Part shown: one piece after another, positions 61,593-64,000 of the stretch
How the letters are laid out: each line of letters starts with the position of its first letter
How positions within the stretch are numbered: position 1 is the stretch's first letter
DNA from: Prosthecobacter algae
GTDB taxonomy: Bacteria; Verrucomicrobiota; Verrucomicrobiia; Verrucomicrobiales; Verrucomicrobiaceae
Length of the DNA stretch: 64,000 bases
Direction: 5' to 3'
Assembly: GCF_039542385.1 (NCBI RefSeq)
Contig: NZ_BAABIA010000001.1
Span: 1-64,000, forward strand
The notes under the pieces: model-generated
The model's database searches: none
The model's input: only the letters and a program-made list of their open reading frames with translations
What the model was told of the DNA's origin: nothing
Position numbers and translations under genes: made by a program

Positions 61593-61604
61593 GCCCGACC
61601 TGCT

Positions 61605-62891
61605 ATGACTGACTTTGCCAACTCTCCGCAACTGCCCGCGCTCTCGCTCGCGGGCGCCACACGTTACACGCGTTTATTCAGTCGTCTGCTGGTACTGGGC
61701 TTCATCGCTTTTGTGCTGGGCTGTTTCTTTTTGCCCTGGCGTCAGTTTGTTTCCGGCAGCGGCAGAGTCATCGCCTTCAATCCGCTGGATCGCCGCATCA
61801 ACATCGAGGCCCAGGTCTCCGGCCGGGTCAAGCACCTGCACGTGGTCGAAGGGCAGCGTGTGAAAAAAGGCGACCTCGTGGTGGAGATCCAGGACAACGA
61901 CCCCGACCTCATCGCCAATCTTCAAGCCCAGCGCGAGGCGATTGACAGTCGGCGAAACTTCGCGTTAGGCCGGGTGGAGTCCCTCATCGCGCAGATCACG
62001 CAGCAGGAGTTGGCGAAGGCTCAGGCCATTGATGGGGCAGAGCAGCGCGTGGCTGCCTCCAAGATTGCTGCTGAAACAGCGGCCCTGAACTACTCACGCA
62101 CCCATGCCTTGTTTGAGAAAGGGCTTTCTTCTCAGCGTGAGCATGAACTGGCAACCCTACAGCGGGACTCCACGACCGCCGATTTAAAGTCTGCCCAGGC
62201 AGCCTTGAAGCGCACCAGCAATGACTTTGATGCCACCATTTCCTCCATCCACGCCCAGAAAGGATCTGCCCATAGCGATGTCGCTACGGCAGACCGTGAC
62301 CTCTCAGTCATTGACGTGCAGATCAATCAATCGCAGCGCCAGATCGTCGAGTCTCCGCGTGATGGCATCGTCCTCCAGGTGGCCGCGACGGATGGCACTT
62401 ACCTGCGTCCCGGTTCATTGATCTGCATCATCATTCCGGAAACAGACAGTCGCTTTGTAGAAATCTGGGTCAGTGGCAATGACATGCCTCTCATCCATGC
62501 CCGCAAAGAGGAAGGTGGTGTCGTCACACCCGGGAGCTCGGTCCGTTTAGCCTTTGAAGGCTGGCCCGCCGTGCAGATGATCGGCTGGCCTCAGCTCGCC
62601 ATCGGCACCTTTGGCGGGGAGGTCGTCTTTGTGGATGCGACGGATGATGGGTTAGGCCGTTTCCGTGTGGTCATCGGCCCTTCGGATGATGTGGTGAACC
62701 GGGGAGATGGCCAGGGCCCCGTGAATGTGGGCTGGCCGGATAAGCAGCGCTGGCTTCGTCAAGGGGTGCGTGCGAATGCTTGGGTCATGCTGAATGAAGT
62801 ACCCCTGTGGTTTGAACTGTGGCGTCAGATCAATGGTTTCCCGCCTCTGATCTCAAATGCCGAAGGGAAACTCGACCCCACCAAAAAATGA
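61605..62891 (+). CDS. HlyD-family membrane fusion protein
   Basis: A 428-residue adaptor with one N-terminal membrane helix (LLVLGFIAFVLGCFFLPW), a first lipoyl half (NIEAQVSGRVKHLHVVEGQR, VKKGDLVVEIQDNDPDLIAN), a long coiled-coil hairpin (about 105-225), a second lipoyl half (VESPRDGIVLQVAATDGTYL) and a beta-barrel region. It bridges the ABC protein and the TolC-like channel in a type I secretion-like complex. It overlaps the next gene by four bases (ATGA). Confidence 0.9.
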   Translation: MTDFANSPQLPALSLAGATRYTRLFSRLLVLGFIAFVLGCFFLPWRQFVSGSGRVIAFNPLDRRINIEAQVSGRVKHLHVVEGQRVKKGDLVVEIQDNDPDLIANLQAQREAIDSRRNFALGRVESLIAQITQQELAKAQAIDGAEQRVAASKIAAETAALNYSRTHALFEKGLSSQREHELATLQRDSTTADLKSAQAALKRTSNDFDATISSIHAQKGSAHSDVATADRDLSVIDVQINQSQRQIVESPRDGIVLQVAATDGTYLRPGSLICIIIPETDSRFVEIWVSGNDMPLIHARKEEGGVVTPGSSVRLAFEGWPAVQMIGWPQLAIGTFGGEVVFVDATDDGLGRFRVVIGPSDDVVNRGDGQGPVNVGWPDKQRWLRQGVRANAWVMLNEVPLWFELWRQINGFPPLISNAEGKLDPTKK

Positions 62892-64000
62892 AGATGCTCC
62901 TCCCGCTTTCCTTTTCGGTGGGTCGGTGCTTGGCCGCGGCTTGCTTCATGCTTGCCTGGCTGGTCCTTCCAGAGGCATCTGCAAATCCGAAGCCCCTTAT
63001 GCTTCCGGAAGTGCTGGCCAGCGTGCAGACCCAGTATCCGCCCTACTTGGCAGCTTTGATCGAGCAAGACATCGCCAATGGCCGCGCCCGTCAGGCCCTA
63101 GGCGCTTTTGATCTCAACCTCAGTGCCGGCGGTGCCTTCAAGCCAGCGGGTTATTACGATGGGCAAACGGGGTATGCCGTGCTGGAACAGCCCTTACCCT
63201 TTTGGGGTGGCAATGTGTATGGGGGCTATCGCCTCAGCAGCGGCTTTTTGCCCAACTATAACAAAGAGCGTACCAGCACAGATGGTGAGGCCGTGTTGGG
63301 CTTTCGCATGCCCCTGCTTCGTGACGGCACCATTGACCGCCGCCGGGCCACCTTTTGGCAGTCCCAGATTGATCAGGAACTCGCGGATCCGATGATTCTC
63401 CGGCAGTATCTGGACTTCATCCGCGCGGCCACAGTTTCTTATTATGGCTGGGTCGCGGCAGGGCAGCGGCTCAGCCTGACGGAGGAGTTGCTGCGCATCG
63501 CTAAAAATCGCGACTCAGGCATCGCGGAGCAGGTCAAACGTGGAGCCTCCGCTCCCATCGTCCAGATTGATAATCAGCGCCTCGTTGTCAGTCGTGAGAT
63601 CGCAGTGGTGCAAGCCCTGCGGCGGTTTCAATCGTCCGCCATTGAGCTCTCGCTTTTCCATCGCTCGCGTGAGCTGGCAGAGCCCATCATCAGCCCCCGC
63701 GAGCGTGTGCCTGCCGTCTTTCCTCCGCATCCCCGGCCCGATGAAACGCAAGTCACGGCAGCCATCGCTAAGGCGGCCATTTTCCGCCCTGAAATCCGTC
63801 GCATCGAGCTGACCATCGAAAAGAACGAGATTGATCGCAAGCTCGCGAAAAACAACCTCCTTCCCCAGTTGGATGTCGGTGTGGAGGCTGCGCAGGCCAA
63901 CGGTGGGACACAGCCTAAGGACATTGAGCGGACAGAAATCGAGGCCAAAATCGAGTTCAAGATGCCGCTTCAGAGGCGTGAAGCCAAAGGGCGGATGGAG
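62888..64000 (+). CDS. TolC-like outer-membrane factor, cut by the window edge
   Basis: An open frame of at least 371 codons from the ATG at 62888, still open at the right edge. It starts with a signal peptide (MKMLLPLSFSVGRCLAAACF then MLAWLVLPEASA). Helical TolC-type segments follow (LMLPEVLASVQTQYPPYLAA, IDQELADPMILRQYLDFIRA, LSLTEELLRIAKNRDSGIAE) with strand-type passages (GYAVLEQPLPFWGGNVYGGY, QLDVGVEAAQANGG). The first helices carry the usual Gln/Ala heptads. It completes the three-part secretion operon; the remainder lies outside the window. Confidence 0.88.
   Translation, partial: MKMLLPLSFSVGRCLAAACFMLAWLVLPEASANPKPLMLPEVLASVQTQYPPYLAALIEQDIANGRARQALGAFDLNLSAGGAFKPAGYYDGQTGYAVLEQPLPFWGGNVYGGYRLSSGFLPNYNKERTSTDGEAVLGFRMPLLRDGTIDRRRATFWQSQIDQELADPMILRQYLDFIRAATVSYYGWVAAGQRLSLTEELLRIAKNRDSGIAEQVKRGASAPIVQIDNQRLVVSREIAVVQALRRFQSSAIELSLFHRSRELAEPIISPRERVPAVFPPHPRPDETQVTAAIAKAAIFRPEIRRIELTIEKNEIDRKLAKNNLLPQLDVGVEAAQANGGTQPKDIERTEIEAKIEFKMPLQRREAKGRME

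Overview
The window looks like chromosomal DNA of a Verrucomicrobiota bacterium, most likely near Prosthecobacter/Verrucomicrobium. The evidence is a DUF1501 Tat-exported protein, a PVC-type membrane-bound dehydrogenase ending in a c-type cytochrome, a large exported PQQ-like/LamG propeller protein, and high-GC housekeeping DNA. This placement is an inference from gene families; there is no rRNA in the window.

Region 1 (1-9.5 kb) is a decaying genomic island left of an intact tRNA-Arg(UCU). It holds a start-less SRAP (YedK/HMCES-like) gene and a second 5' fragment of it, the two flanking an AT-rich gene of 22-residue repeats. Next comes a phosphorothioation-associated methyltransferase with a frameshift near its N terminus. 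A convergent operon then encodes a DptH-like FtsK/HerA ATPase and a DndA/IscS-type cysteine desulfurase. The island ends in an N-terminal stub of a tyrosine integrase. No dndB, C, D or E is visible.

Region 2 (9.56-14.79 kb) is a second, apparently intact 5.2 kb integrative element at the 3' end of the same tRNA. It is bounded by a 44-bp duplication of the tRNA 3' half, with 46-bp direct repeats just inside each end. It carries integrase, Xis-like, Rep-like, HARE-HTH/nuclease-like, winged-helix-like and small unknown genes.

Region 3 (14.8-48 kb) is ordinary chromosome: HupE/UreJ, RadC, a PabA/TrpG glutamine amidotransferase, the PQQ/LamG giant, a 3D-domain lipoprotein, an RND efflux pair, an esterase, a beta-helix protein, a serine hydrolase, DUF1287, DUF1501, two orphan genes between look-alike terminators, an azurin-like cupredoxin, a DUF255/YyaL protein, Opp/Dpp permeases, a MATE exporter with a terminator in its leader, the PVC dehydrogenase, two GNATs and a phosphohexomutase.

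Region 4 (48-64 kb) has an ABCG-type transporter with TerB-like and FHA-like front domains, then an exported barrel-like protein. A nitrogen-scavenging-like cluster follows: two isochorismatase-family amidohydrolases, one closely matching biuret hydrolase including its D/K/C triad, on either side of an NCS2-like permease, then a cupin and a PAS histidine kinase/NarL regulator pair. The window ends in a type I-secretion-like operon (ABC protein with a Walker A lacking its lysine, HlyD adaptor, TolC-like protein) cut by the right edge.
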